Below, one piece after another: positions 1 through 6,586 of a stretch of 64,000 nt of DNA; position 1 is the stretch's first letter; every line of letters starts with the position of its first letter. Under the pieces are notes generated by a model, which did not search any database, was not told the origin of the DNA, and saw only the letters and a list, made by a program, of their open reading frames with translations. Where the stretch lies: contig CAMCTY010000004.1 of assembly GCA_945878725.1 (NCBI GenBank), positions 1 to 64,000 on the forward strand, in the 5' to 3' direction. Source of the DNA: Bifidobacterium breve. GTDB taxonomy: Bacteria > Actinomycetota > Acidimicrobiia > Acidimicrobiales > Acidimicrobilacustridaceae. Both the position numbers and the translations under genes were made by a program.

Positions 1-1
1 T

Positions 2-391
2 CCTGCTGAACCGACTCCTGAACTTCTCAGCGCGGTAAAGAAGGCAGCATCACGCTTGCCGGCAATCGCTGCCCTGTTCGGTATCGAGGCGACCGCTGCC
101 CCGAAGGCGGGTAAGCCCCGTCCGAAGGTCAAGCCGCCTCGTCCTGATCTGCCCGCCGCTGTCCCGGCCGAAACTGCTGACGCTTCGGTTCCGACTGCAA
201 CGGATCCGGTCGCTGAAGCTCCGGTGGAAGCAGCGGTCGAGTCCGCAGTTGAGTCTGCGGCTGTCGCTCCTGCCGAATCGGTTGTCGACACCGAGAGTGT
301 GGTTGAACCTGCGACAGAGACTGAGACTGCGGTAGAGACTCCTGAAGAGGAAATCTCTGAAGCCGTGTTAGACGCCGAGCAGTCCGAGTAG
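2..391 (+). CDS. C-terminal part of an Ala/Pro/Glu-rich protein of unknown function (5' end outside window)
   Basis: An open frame runs from the first bases of the window to the stop at 389-391, so the gene almost certainly begins upstream; a TTG at 56 is a possible but unlikely start. The first ~20 visible residues look like the end of a folded domain. The rest is a low-complexity tail: a basic Pro/Lys stretch (about residues 35-50), then an acidic Ala/Val/Glu/Thr tail ending in a run of acids. Such tails are common at the C-termini of actinobacterial nucleic-acid-binding or secretion proteins, but nothing visible identifies the family. The frame is real by codon composition; the function is unknown. 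Confidence 0.55.
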   Translation, partial: PAEPTPELLSAVKKAASRLPAIAALFGIEATAAPKAGKPRPKVKPPRPDLPAAVPAETADASVPTATDPVAEAPVEAAVESAVESAAVAPAESVVDTESVVEPATETETAVETPEEEISEAVLDAEQSE

Positions 392-457
392 TTCACCAGG
401 TTCGGACTCTTTTCGTCTGTCGACATCCTCAAAGGGTGCCGGCGACGAAGAGATGGC

Positions 458-463
458 TACAGT
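458..463 (+). promoter_or_regulatory. Candidate -10 box for a leaderless enoyl-CoA hydratase mRNA
   Basis: TACAGT fits the actinobacterial -10 pattern TAnnnT and ends 8 nt before the ATG at 472, so transcription would begin at or next to the start codon. No clear Shine-Dalgarno sequence precedes this ATG and no good -35 is visible. Leaderless transcripts are common in actinobacteria; the assignment here is inference. Confidence 0.35.
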
Positions 464-471
464 TTGCGACC

Positions 472-1233
472 ATGGTTGAATACGAAGTTAAAGGTCATGT
501 TGCCATCCTCACGCTGAATCGCCCCGAGGCTCGCAACGCTGTGAATGGTGAACTTGCGCAGGCTATGGAGTCCTGTCTTGATCGTCTCGAAGCCGATCCC
601 GACGTGTGGGTTGCGGTACTCGCTGCGAATGGTCCTGTCTTTTGTGCCGGAGCTGATCTCAAGGCAATCAATTCCGGAAAAGCTGGTGAACTCGCCACCG
701 CAAAGGGCGGTTTTGGCGGCTTCACCACCTACCCGCGCACGAAGCCAGTGATCGCGGCCGTTGATGGTCTCGCCACTGCCGGCGGGTGCGAGATCGCGCT
801 TGCCTGCGACATGGTCGTCGCATCGAAGAACGCAGCGTTCGGGCTCGCCGAAGTGAAGCGCAATCTCGTAGCCGGAGCCGGCGGCCTTTATCGGCTTCCG
901 AAACTGATCGGCAAGAACGTCGCTCTCGAGGTTGCCCTCACTGGCACTCCCCTGTCCGTTGACCGCGCTTACCAACTCGGCCTCGTGAATCAGGTGACCG
1001 AGACCGGCGAAGCTCTCGCTGGAGCACTCGCCCTCGCCGAGACCATTGCTGCGAATGCTCCGCTCGCGGTGTGGGAAAGTCGGACGCTTGTACTCGCCGC
1101 TGATTGGGACGACGAGGACACGATTAAGGCTGCGACCGGAGCGGCGTTCGGACGGGTGCTTGCCTCCGAGGACACCAAAGAGGGACTCACCGCATTTATC
1201 GAAAAGCGCGCCCCAGAATGGAAGGGTCGCTGA
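472..1233 (+). CDS. Enoyl-CoA hydratase/isomerase (crotonase) family protein
   Basis: A 253-residue single-domain crotonase, the usual length for a monofunctional enoyl-CoA hydratase. It should hydrate trans-2-enoyl-CoA in fatty-acid or side-chain beta-oxidation in the cytoplasm. The N-terminal NRPEARNAV and FCAGADLK motifs form the CoA pocket and first oxyanion-hole strand. Both catalytic glutamates of hydratases are present: Glu107 (GGCEIALACD) and Glu127 (FGLAEVKRN), followed by the GAGG loop. I chose the ATG at 472 over the in-frame GTG at 436 because family proteins start just before the first beta strand and because a -10 box lies 8 nt upstream. The substrate cannot be told from sequence; other crotonases such as isomerases remain possible. 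Confidence 0.9.
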   Translation: MVEYEVKGHVAILTLNRPEARNAVNGELAQAMESCLDRLEADPDVWVAVLAANGPVFCAGADLKAINSGKAGELATAKGGFGGFTTYPRTKPVIAAVDGLATAGGCEIALACDMVVASKNAAFGLAEVKRNLVAGAGGLYRLPKLIGKNVALEVALTGTPLSVDRAYQLGLVNQVTETGEALAGALALAETIAANAPLAVWESRTLVLAADWDDEDTIKAATGAAFGRVLASEDTKEGLTAFIEKRAPEWKGR

Positions 1234-1243
1234 ACTGAACGAT

Positions 1244-1286
1244 CTGCCGCGCATGGTTCTGGTGAAACCAGGATCCTGTGCGGCAG
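1244..1286. terminator. Long inverted repeat between convergent genes, probable bidirectional terminator
   Basis: CTGCCGC (1244-1250) pairs with GCGGCAG (1280-1286). Nested inside is CTGGT-gaa-ACCAG (1259-1271). The structure fills most of the 56-bp space between the stops of the crotonase gene (plus) and the acetyltransferase gene (minus). There is no clean T-run, so it may act as a weak intrinsic terminator or an mRNA end stabiliser for both genes. Confidence 0.5.
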
Positions 1287-1289
1287 CGG

Positions 1290-1781
1290 TCAGGGCAGTT
1301 TCTTGTGCACGGTTATGGCTCGGGCTGTGAGTCCAAAACTCTCAAAGAAGTTTTTGGTGTCTCGCATCCCAGGCAGCGCGATGGCGTCGATTCCGGCGGC
1401 TTCGTTCGCTGCTGCCCACTCAGTAATTAGGTCGAGCATCGCTTCGCCAATTCCTACGCGCCGGGCGTCGGGATCGGTATAGATCTCTTCGATGACTGCG
1501 ATCAACGCGCTGTCAAGAGTCTTGGTTAATCGGCAAACGGCATAGCCGAGGATCGATCCGTCGACCATGCCGGATACGACGAGAGCGCTTGGATTTGACA
1601 TGTCGGCGACGATTGAATCCATAAGCGGCTCTGCACGACCGTGCAGCGCAAGATGGGCCGATCCCCCACGTTCCGTTCGCAGCGCTCGATAGAGGTCTGT
1701 AGCTAGTGCCGACAGGACGTCGATGTCCGCAATGATGCCAACTCGGGCACAACCCTCTGAATCAAACTCCGCTCGAGGCAT
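1290..1781 (-). CDS. GNAT-family N-acetyltransferase
   Basis: A 163-residue single GNAT domain. The acetyl-CoA-binding motif A is visible as EEIYTDPDARRVGIGEAML (R-R-x-G-I-G pyrophosphate loop), preceded by the strand carrying GYAVCRL and followed by helix and the late strand with FFESFGL, typical of motif B. The substrate (small molecule or protein N-terminus) cannot be deduced. The start overlaps the end of the upstream 206-residue protein gene by 20 bp, so these two and the acidic DUF4193 gene probably form one minus-strand operon. Confidence 0.82.
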   Translation of the reverse strand: MPRAEFDSEGCARVGIIADIDVLSALATDLYRALRTERGGSAHLALHGRAEPLMDSIVADMSNPSALVVSGMVDGSILGYAVCRLTKTLDSALIAVIEEIYTDPDARRVGIGEAMLDLITEWAAANEAAGIDAIALPGMRDTKNFFESFGLTARAITVHKKLP

Positions 1782-2382
1782 CCAAGCGCCCGATCTTGTC
1801 GAGAATTGATTTGCGCTTGCGGTTCGCCGATTCGAATCTGGCTACAGCTTTGCGCTCGGCGGGCGTCAGGCCCTCGAGTCGAGAGACGATTTGAGAAGCC
1901 GCAAGCGTGTCGTATCCGTCGATCGCCAACGAACCCACAGCAGGTGGCTTTGGTGGAGCGGCCTTTGCCTTCGTAGGCACTCGCCCTGGGGTCTTTGCTA
2001 CGGGTTTGGCACGCTTCTTGGCGGGCGACTTGGCCTGTGAAGTTTTCGACTTCGTCGACGCCGAGGAAGTCGATGTCGCAGACTCCGTGGGTGGCTTCAC
2101 TCCCCCATCAGTCTTTGCCGTAGCAGCGGAACCGGCCAACGCACTGAAAAGCAGACCGAGTTGACGCTCAACATCGGCGACTGCTGTTTGAACCCGTGAG
2201 TCGGCAGTCGAGAGCGCGAACGTGCCCAAAACGCGAGCGTTAGCGGCCTGGGCACGGCCCCGCTTGGCGAGATCAGGAATGAGATCTTTCCCGTCGAGGA
2301 GAAGCCCGATAGGTGCATAGACAAAAGAATCGAGGATCCGTTCGATCGGATCTACGTCCTCACTGCCTTCGCCGTCGTCCAT
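1762..2382 (-). CDS. Conserved hypothetical protein with helical N-terminus and basic Ala/Lys/Pro linker
   Basis: 206 residues, not assigned to a named family. Residues ~10-85 look like a folded helical domain (IERILDSFVYAPIGLLLDG, then a long helix). Residues ~90-150 are a Ser/Thr/Lys/Pro/Ala-rich low-complexity linker with many KAKxAPPK-like stretches. The C-terminus (~155-206) is again helical and charged (QIVSRLEGLTPAERKAVARFE). This layout, two short helical regions joined by a basic disordered linker, resembles nucleoid- or phasin-associated proteins, but that is only a shape resemblance. It starts 2 nt after the stop of the DUF4193 gene and overlaps the acetyltransferase gene, suggesting cotranscription. 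Confidence 0.6.
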   Translation of the reverse strand: MDDGEGSEDVDPIERILDSFVYAPIGLLLDGKDLIPDLAKRGRAQAANARVLGTFALSTADSRVQTAVADVERQLGLLFSALAGSAATAKTDGGVKPPTESATSTSSASTKSKTSQAKSPAKKRAKPVAKTPGRVPTKAKAAPPKPPAVGSLAIDGYDTLAASQIVSRLEGLTPAERKAVARFESANRKRKSILDKIGRLDASSGV

Positions 2383-2384
2383 AG

Positions 2385-2954
2385 TCAGCGCTTCTTGGTT
2401 GCCTTGGCGACAGCCTTCACGGGCTTCACCGACTTGGTGCTCTTCACAACCTTAGGAGGCGCCGACAAGATCTTGATGGCCGGACAGTCGGATTCTCCAA
2501 CCGGACACGTCATCTGCTCTGCGGGTCCGAACTGCCCTCGGTTGACCAACAAGAAGCAACCCGTGCAGGTGAACTCGTTGGCCTTCTTGGGCGTCACGCC
2601 TTCGGCGACTTCTGCCGGGGACTTCGTCTCCGGCACAACTTCTTCGTCTTCCTCTTCGTCGTCGTCAGCTGCGGCGATTCGATCCTTCAGGATCGCATCA
2701 AGGTCTGCCTCGACATCGTCGGGATCGACTTCTTCCTCGTCATCGTCGTCATCGTCGCGCTTGGCGGCGGTGCCTACTTCTTCTTCGTCTTCGTCATCGT
2801 CGACCAGCGCGATTTCGTCATCGCCATCGTCGCCACCGACGACGATGGCGACAAGGTCGTCGTCGATTGCATCATCGTCTAGGTCTTCGGCGGCAAGAAC
2901 TTCCTCGAGACCTACTTCCTCGAACTCTTCCTCGTCGATTGAATCGTCAGCCAT
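2385..2954 (-). CDS. DUF4193-like acidic protein with a C-terminal Cys motif
   Basis: 189 residues, extremely acidic in the first two thirds, with repeated runs of Asp/Glu (about residues 1-105). A phrase VEADLDAILKDRIAAA is followed by EFTCTGCFLLVNRGQFGP and a later C-P-V-G-E-S-D-C-P; the CxxC plus two later cysteines look like a zinc ribbon. Proteins with an acidic N-terminus, an LDAILKDR-type segment and an FxCxxCFL motif are typical of the actinobacterial DUF4193 family, whose function is unknown. Unlike the ordinary ~100-residue members, this one has an enlarged acidic region and a basic Lys/Val/Thr tail. Low-complexity GAT/GAA codon runs create a long poly-Ser frame on the other strand, which is not a gene. 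Confidence 0.7.
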   Translation of the reverse strand: MADDSIDEEEFEEVGLEEVLAAEDLDDDAIDDDLVAIVVGGDDGDDEIALVDDDEDEEEVGTAAKRDDDDDDEEEVDPDDVEADLDAILKDRIAAADDDEEEDEEVVPETKSPAEVAEGVTPKKANEFTCTGCFLLVNRGQFGPAEQMTCPVGESDCPAIKILSAPPKVVKSTKSVKPVKAVAKATKKR

Positions 2955-3091
2955 GGGTTCCTCGGTTTGGTCGCATTCCGTATCGGGGGGATAACGAAAG
3001 CGTGTTGTGCGGCGGATGTTACGCAGATTTCAAGGGTGAATGTCCACCTGATGTCCTGCCGGCCAGTCAAAGTGACAACCGGCACGTCTAA

Positions 3092-4699
3092 TCAGGCCTC
3101 TAGACGCTTACTTTCAGCCCGTCGTTCGGCCTGAAGGCGCTCGAGTTCAGGTTCGGCGCTGTGATCCACGAACCGCATCATTTCGGCAATCGCATGGTGA
3201 CCGGCCTGCTCGGCGATAAGTCTGTGCATCTCCTGACCGACGATTCGATACGCAGGATGCCCCTGGGGCGTCGTCCGCAGTTCGATGAGGTGCATCGCCT
3301 CGCGGGCGTTCATTTGCATCGAGAACCGCACCTTGTAAGCGAGAGCGACTGCGTAGGAGGCCTCAGCCGGGAAACGCTCAGCGAGCGCATCGTGAAGCGA
3401 TGCCGATCGGGCCATAGCCTCGTCGAAGGCCGGAGCAGCGCCAGCCTCGTCGACTGCTTGGGGCCTCGTGTAGCCATGAGCTGGCGTCAGTTTCTGCCAT
3501 TCGATGGTGAGCATCCGATGGCGTTGCAGATCACGGAACGCGCCGTAGTCGGCGAGGACATCAAACCGATATCCGGGACGCTCCATGGCACGGCCTGGTT
3601 TGAGACGACGATTGGCTCGGTCACCTTCGTAGGCAGTGAGTACGGCGAGACGCTCTTCGGTCGACATCAGGCGAACACGTGCTTCGATCTGAGCCTCGGG
3701 GAGCGAAAGATGCGAGTAGAGCGCGCTTGCTACCAATTTCACTTCGGCATCGGGATCGAAATCGACAAGCGTCACGACGGGAGCAGGATCGGTGTCGATC
3801 CCTGCAGGAAAGAGCTTCTCGGCAATTTCGTCCATCGACTGACGGTTGGTATCAAGGTATCGACTCCACGCGAGCCCGCGATCGTCGAGATCGACGCGCT
3901 TGAGGAACGAAGGAACGACCTTGCGTAACTCGGTGAGCATCAGATCGGCGTAGGTGCGCGCCTCAGGCAACGGATGCGCCCGCATGCGCATAAGAAGCTG
4001 TTCATATCCCTGACCGGTCCCATAGATACCGACATTCGAGAGTGAACTTGCCGGGAGTAGACCTCGGAGAGCATCAAAGGCCTTGGCGCGAATCGCCTGT
4101 CGGTAGACAAAATCGCTGTCGGCTTTTTCCTTCGGAATTGTCGAGCGAAGATGCTCCACAACTACTGGCAGAAGTTCTGCGTACGTATCGAACATCCGAT
4201 CCATATCGCCGACGTAGCGGGTGCCCAATGACGACTGAAGAACCTCTGGTGGACGGAAGAAGCGATATCGACCGCCGAGCCGTTCGTCGTATGCGATGTA
4301 GCGAGTTGACTGCTCGAGATAGGCCATGAGGCGACCCCACTCAAGAACTTTCGTGAGCAGATTCGAGGCCTGTTCGCAGGCGAGGTGGACTCCCCCGAGC
4401 TGGGCAACAGAATCATCTCCATATTCGAAAAAGACTCGGTCGTACAGTTCTTCCGCCCTGCGCAGCCCGATCGTGGCGTCGATCGAAACATCACCGCTGA
4501 CATCTAGTTCCACAACGAATTCGTCGAGGAACAAGCGACGAAGACTCTTCGGAGAGCGCGAATAACGGGCGAAGAGGGCGCCTTTTACAACCTCCGGAAG
4601 GTTGACGAGCGCGAACACCGGACCGTAGAGATTGGTGAAGTAACGACGAAGAACGTCGGCTTCCTCTGCGCTGAACTCTTCTGCCACGTAGACACTCAC
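3092..4699 (-). CDS. Tandem ThyX-like (FAD-dependent thymidylate synthase fold) protein
   Basis: 535 residues, about twice the length of ThyX, built of two ThyX-like halves. The N-half (about 85-270) has YGDDSVAQL...WGRLMAYLEQSTRY (motif at 121-134), which aligns with the ThyX signature RHRxxSxxEQSxRY, keeping the QSTRY part but with WG in place of RH. The C-half (about 315-520) has GRAMERPGYRF...FRDLQRHRMLTIEWQKL (RHR at 393-395), keeping RHR but losing the serine and SxRY. Genuine ThyX makes dTMP from dUMP using FAD and methylenetetrahydrofolate as a tetramer. Whether this pseudo-dimer is still a synthase is unclear; annotation as plain thyX would be unsafe. GTG start at 4699; an ATG-free N-terminus limits alternatives. 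It stands alone, 137 bp from the DUF4193 gene. Confidence 0.75.
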   Translation of the reverse strand: MSVYVAEEFSAEEADVLRRYFTNLYGPVFALVNLPEVVKGALFARYSRSPKSLRRLFLDEFVVELDVSGDVSIDATIGLRRAEELYDRVFFEYGDDSVAQLGGVHLACEQASNLLTKVLEWGRLMAYLEQSTRYIAYDERLGGRYRFFRPPEVLQSSLGTRYVGDMDRMFDTYAELLPVVVEHLRSTIPKEKADSDFVYRQAIRAKAFDALRGLLPASSLSNVGIYGTGQGYEQLLMRMRAHPLPEARTYADLMLTELRKVVPSFLKRVDLDDRGLAWSRYLDTNRQSMDEIAEKLFPAGIDTDPAPVVTLVDFDPDAEVKLVASALYSHLSLPEAQIEARVRLMSTEERLAVLTAYEGDRANRRLKPGRAMERPGYRFDVLADYGAFRDLQRHRMLTIEWQKLTPAHGYTRPQAVDEAGAAPAFDEAMARSASLHDALAERFPAEASYAVALAYKVRFSMQMNAREAMHLIELRTTPQGHPAYRIVGQEMHRLIAEQAGHHAIAEMMRFVDHSAEPELERLQAERRAESKRLEA

Positions 4700-4757
4700 G
4701 ACCGGTCACCGTATGACCTCCGGGCCGCTTCGCCGCGGATGCTTTTTTTGGTGATAG

Positions 4758-5936
4758 TCAGGAGTCAGAGTTGACGAATTGCTGCCGGACTTGACCGAGT
4801 GCCTCATCGTTCGCCCAGAGGTCGATGATCGTCATCGCCATGATCTTGGCGCCTTCGATCACCCCGCGGTCACCGTCTGCCCCCATTGCGAATTCTGCGA
4901 AACGGGGCGTGTGAATCCCTACCCCTGGAGGAGCGATGGCGAGCATCGGGTGGATGCTTGGTACGAGGTGACTGACGTTGCCCATGTCGGTAGAACCCAC
5001 GACATTCGCAGCATCGGTGACAGGACCGACGTCACGTCCGATGCTCTTGGCATTCGCTACGTAGAGATCTTCCAATGCTGTGTTCGAACTCAACTCGGCA
5101 TAGGCGGGATCGATCCAGTGGTGTTCGAAGGTGCATCCGGTTGCACTGGCGCCCGCCTCGAGAGCAGCCAGCACCCTCGGCTTGAGCACCTCAAGATTCT
5201 GAAGACTCGCCGCTCTGACGAACCAATGCATCGCCGCGGTGGCAGGGACGATGTTGGGCTTGTCTCCCCCGTCGGTGAAAACACCATGAACTCGCTCATC
5301 TGGTCGTATGTGTTGGCGCAAAGCGGCAACATTCATATATCCGAGGACTGCAGCGTCGAGCGCATTGCGGCCGAGCCATGGATAGGCCGCAGCATGGGCG
5401 GCAAGACCGCTGTACATGACGTCCAACCGTTGGACAGCAATGGTCGTCATCGAGCGAAGATCGTGATCAGCGGGATGGATCATCAAGGCCGCGTCGACTT
5501 CCGTGAAGGCGCCGGCATTAGCCATGAAGATCTTCCCGCCGCCACCCTCCTCGGCTGGTGTGCCAAGGATGCGGACCCGGCCGCCCAGTTCCTCGGCGAA
5601 TGCCGCGGCAGCGAGACCCGCTCCGAGTCCGGCTGCGGCAATGACGTTGTGGCCACATGCGTGACCAATTCCGGGAAGGGCGTCGTATTCGAGGAGTACC
5701 GCAATGGTTGGTCCGGTGGAGCCCACGTTGGCTTCGAAGGCTGTCTCGAGGCCGTAGGCCGCTCGCTCAACCGTAAGTCCGTCACTCTCAAGTGAGCGGG
5801 TCAGAAGGTCATGGGCGAAATGCTCCTCGAAGTTCTCTTCGGGATGCTCGTGAATCTGATGTGACACCGCAAGCAACAGATCCGCTCGGGCGTCGACCGC
5901 ATCGCAAACCGCCTTTTTAGCCCCGACAATGTCCAT
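4758..5936 (-). CDS. M20-family metallo-amidohydrolase (M20D / p-aminobenzoyl-glutamate hydrolase-like)
   Basis: 392 residues, normal length for M20D peptidases. Metal-binding and catalytic motifs are in order: HPEENFEE near residue 30, GIGHACGHN (about 90-98), the general-base TPAEEGGGG (about 126), HPADHD (about 153), a dimerisation domain with GLAAHAAAYPWLGRNALDA, and a C-terminal STDMGNVSHL...HTPRF. The family hydrolyses N-acyl amino acids, aminobenzoyl-glutamate or peptides in the cytoplasm using two zinc ions. The closest subgroup by the TPAEEGGGGK and STDMGNVS wording is AbgB/PTerB-like; the substrate is not determinable. It is flanked by short gaps on both sides and has no clear operon partner. 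Confidence 0.85.
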   Translation of the reverse strand: MDIVGAKKAVCDAVDARADLLLAVSHQIHEHPEENFEEHFAHDLLTRSLESDGLTVERAAYGLETAFEANVGSTGPTIAVLLEYDALPGIGHACGHNVIAAAGLGAGLAAAAFAEELGGRVRILGTPAEEGGGGKIFMANAGAFTEVDAALMIHPADHDLRSMTTIAVQRLDVMYSGLAAHAAAYPWLGRNALDAAVLGYMNVAALRQHIRPDERVHGVFTDGGDKPNIVPATAAMHWFVRAASLQNLEVLKPRVLAALEAGASATGCTFEHHWIDPAYAELSSNTALEDLYVANAKSIGRDVGPVTDAANVVGSTDMGNVSHLVPSIHPMLAIAPPGVGIHTPRFAEFAMGADGDRGVIEGAKIMAMTIIDLWANDEALGQVRQQFVNSDS

Positions 5937-5977
5937 GCCCGCACGCTATCGCCGACGGGATCCACCGTGTTCCCCGT

Positions 5978-6586
5978 TCAGAGAACAACAAGCGCGAAAT
6001 CGGTCTCTAAGCGGACAGACAGATTTCGCACCTTCGCGTGCCGTACTCCGTCGAGATACACGGTGATGGGCTGATCGAACGTGGTCTGATACGAACCAAC
6101 TCGTGATGTTCTGAGGCTCGGATGAGGCAGATGGGTCCCGGTCCGGGCCCGACGCCTTGCGGCGAATCTGTCTCTCAGCGACAGTCGACCATCGGTGATG
6201 TCAAGCAGGCCATCGCCAGGATGCGAGCGAACTCCAAGATCGAGATCACCGAGCCATTCAGCATTCATTACAACGACAAACCGTCCCGACCACCAGCGGC
6301 GCCGAGCGACAAGATGCGAGACGAAGAGGTGTTCCTCGCTGTTAAACGTGGCGTAGGCAACATCGATGGGCAGCGCGAGACCCTCAGTACTTCCGCCGGC
6401 GACTGACTGTTGACCTCCAAGCGTTCTGAACATGTCGCCACCTCTGACGCGAATCAGTGGCTGACGTTCCCCATGCTCCAAGGCAAGGCGAATGATCTGC
6501 GCCAACTCGACATCAGTCGACGCTTCTTGTGGCTCGGAATGCCCGGAGTGATCAATACCGTAAGAGCTTCCCTTGCGAATGGTCAT
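5978..6586 (-). CDS. Standalone diacylglycerol-kinase (YegS)-like C-terminal domain protein
   Basis: 202 residues. The second half carries NAEWLGDLDLGVRSHPGDGLLDI...RRRARTGTHLPHP...VYLDG, which resembles the C-terminal beta-sandwich of YegS/DagK lipid kinases (the HPxDGxLD segment and the final xVxxDG strand). The catalytic N-terminal kinase lobe with its GGDGT motif is not there; instead ~60 residues contain RGGDMFRTLGG. It therefore looks like a non-catalytic or repurposed relative, assigned from motif memory only. Its start overlaps the stop of helY by 4 bp (ATGA), so the two are translationally coupled. Confidence 0.55.
   Translation of the reverse strand: MTIRKGSSYGIDHSGHSEPQEASTDVELAQIIRLALEHGERQPLIRVRGGDMFRTLGGQQSVAGGSTEGLALPIDVAYATFNSEEHLFVSHLVARRRWWSGRFVVVMNAEWLGDLDLGVRSHPGDGLLDITDGRLSLRDRFAARRRARTGTHLPHPSLRTSRVGSYQTTFDQPITVYLDGVRHAKVRNLSVRLETDFALVVL

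Noticed and set aside
457-1254. A 265-codon open frame antisense to the enoyl-CoA hydratase gene
   Set aside because: Its protein has no recognisable motifs and a composition expected from the complement of a GC-biased coding strand; the plus-strand crotonase motifs are complete.
2395-2994. Poly-serine open frame opposite the DUF4193 gene
   Set aside because: It arises from the complement of GAC/GAT/GAA/GAG runs that encode the acidic tract, not from selection for a serine-rich protein.
3092-4699. Simple annotation as a canonical thyX gene
   Set aside because: Twice the ThyX length and neither half keeps the full RHRxxSxxxxSxR signature.
4779-5795. A 338-codon antisense frame to the M20 amidohydrolase
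   Set aside because: No motifs, atypical Cys/His/Arg-rich composition; the minus-strand metallo-amidohydrolase is complete with all metal ligands.
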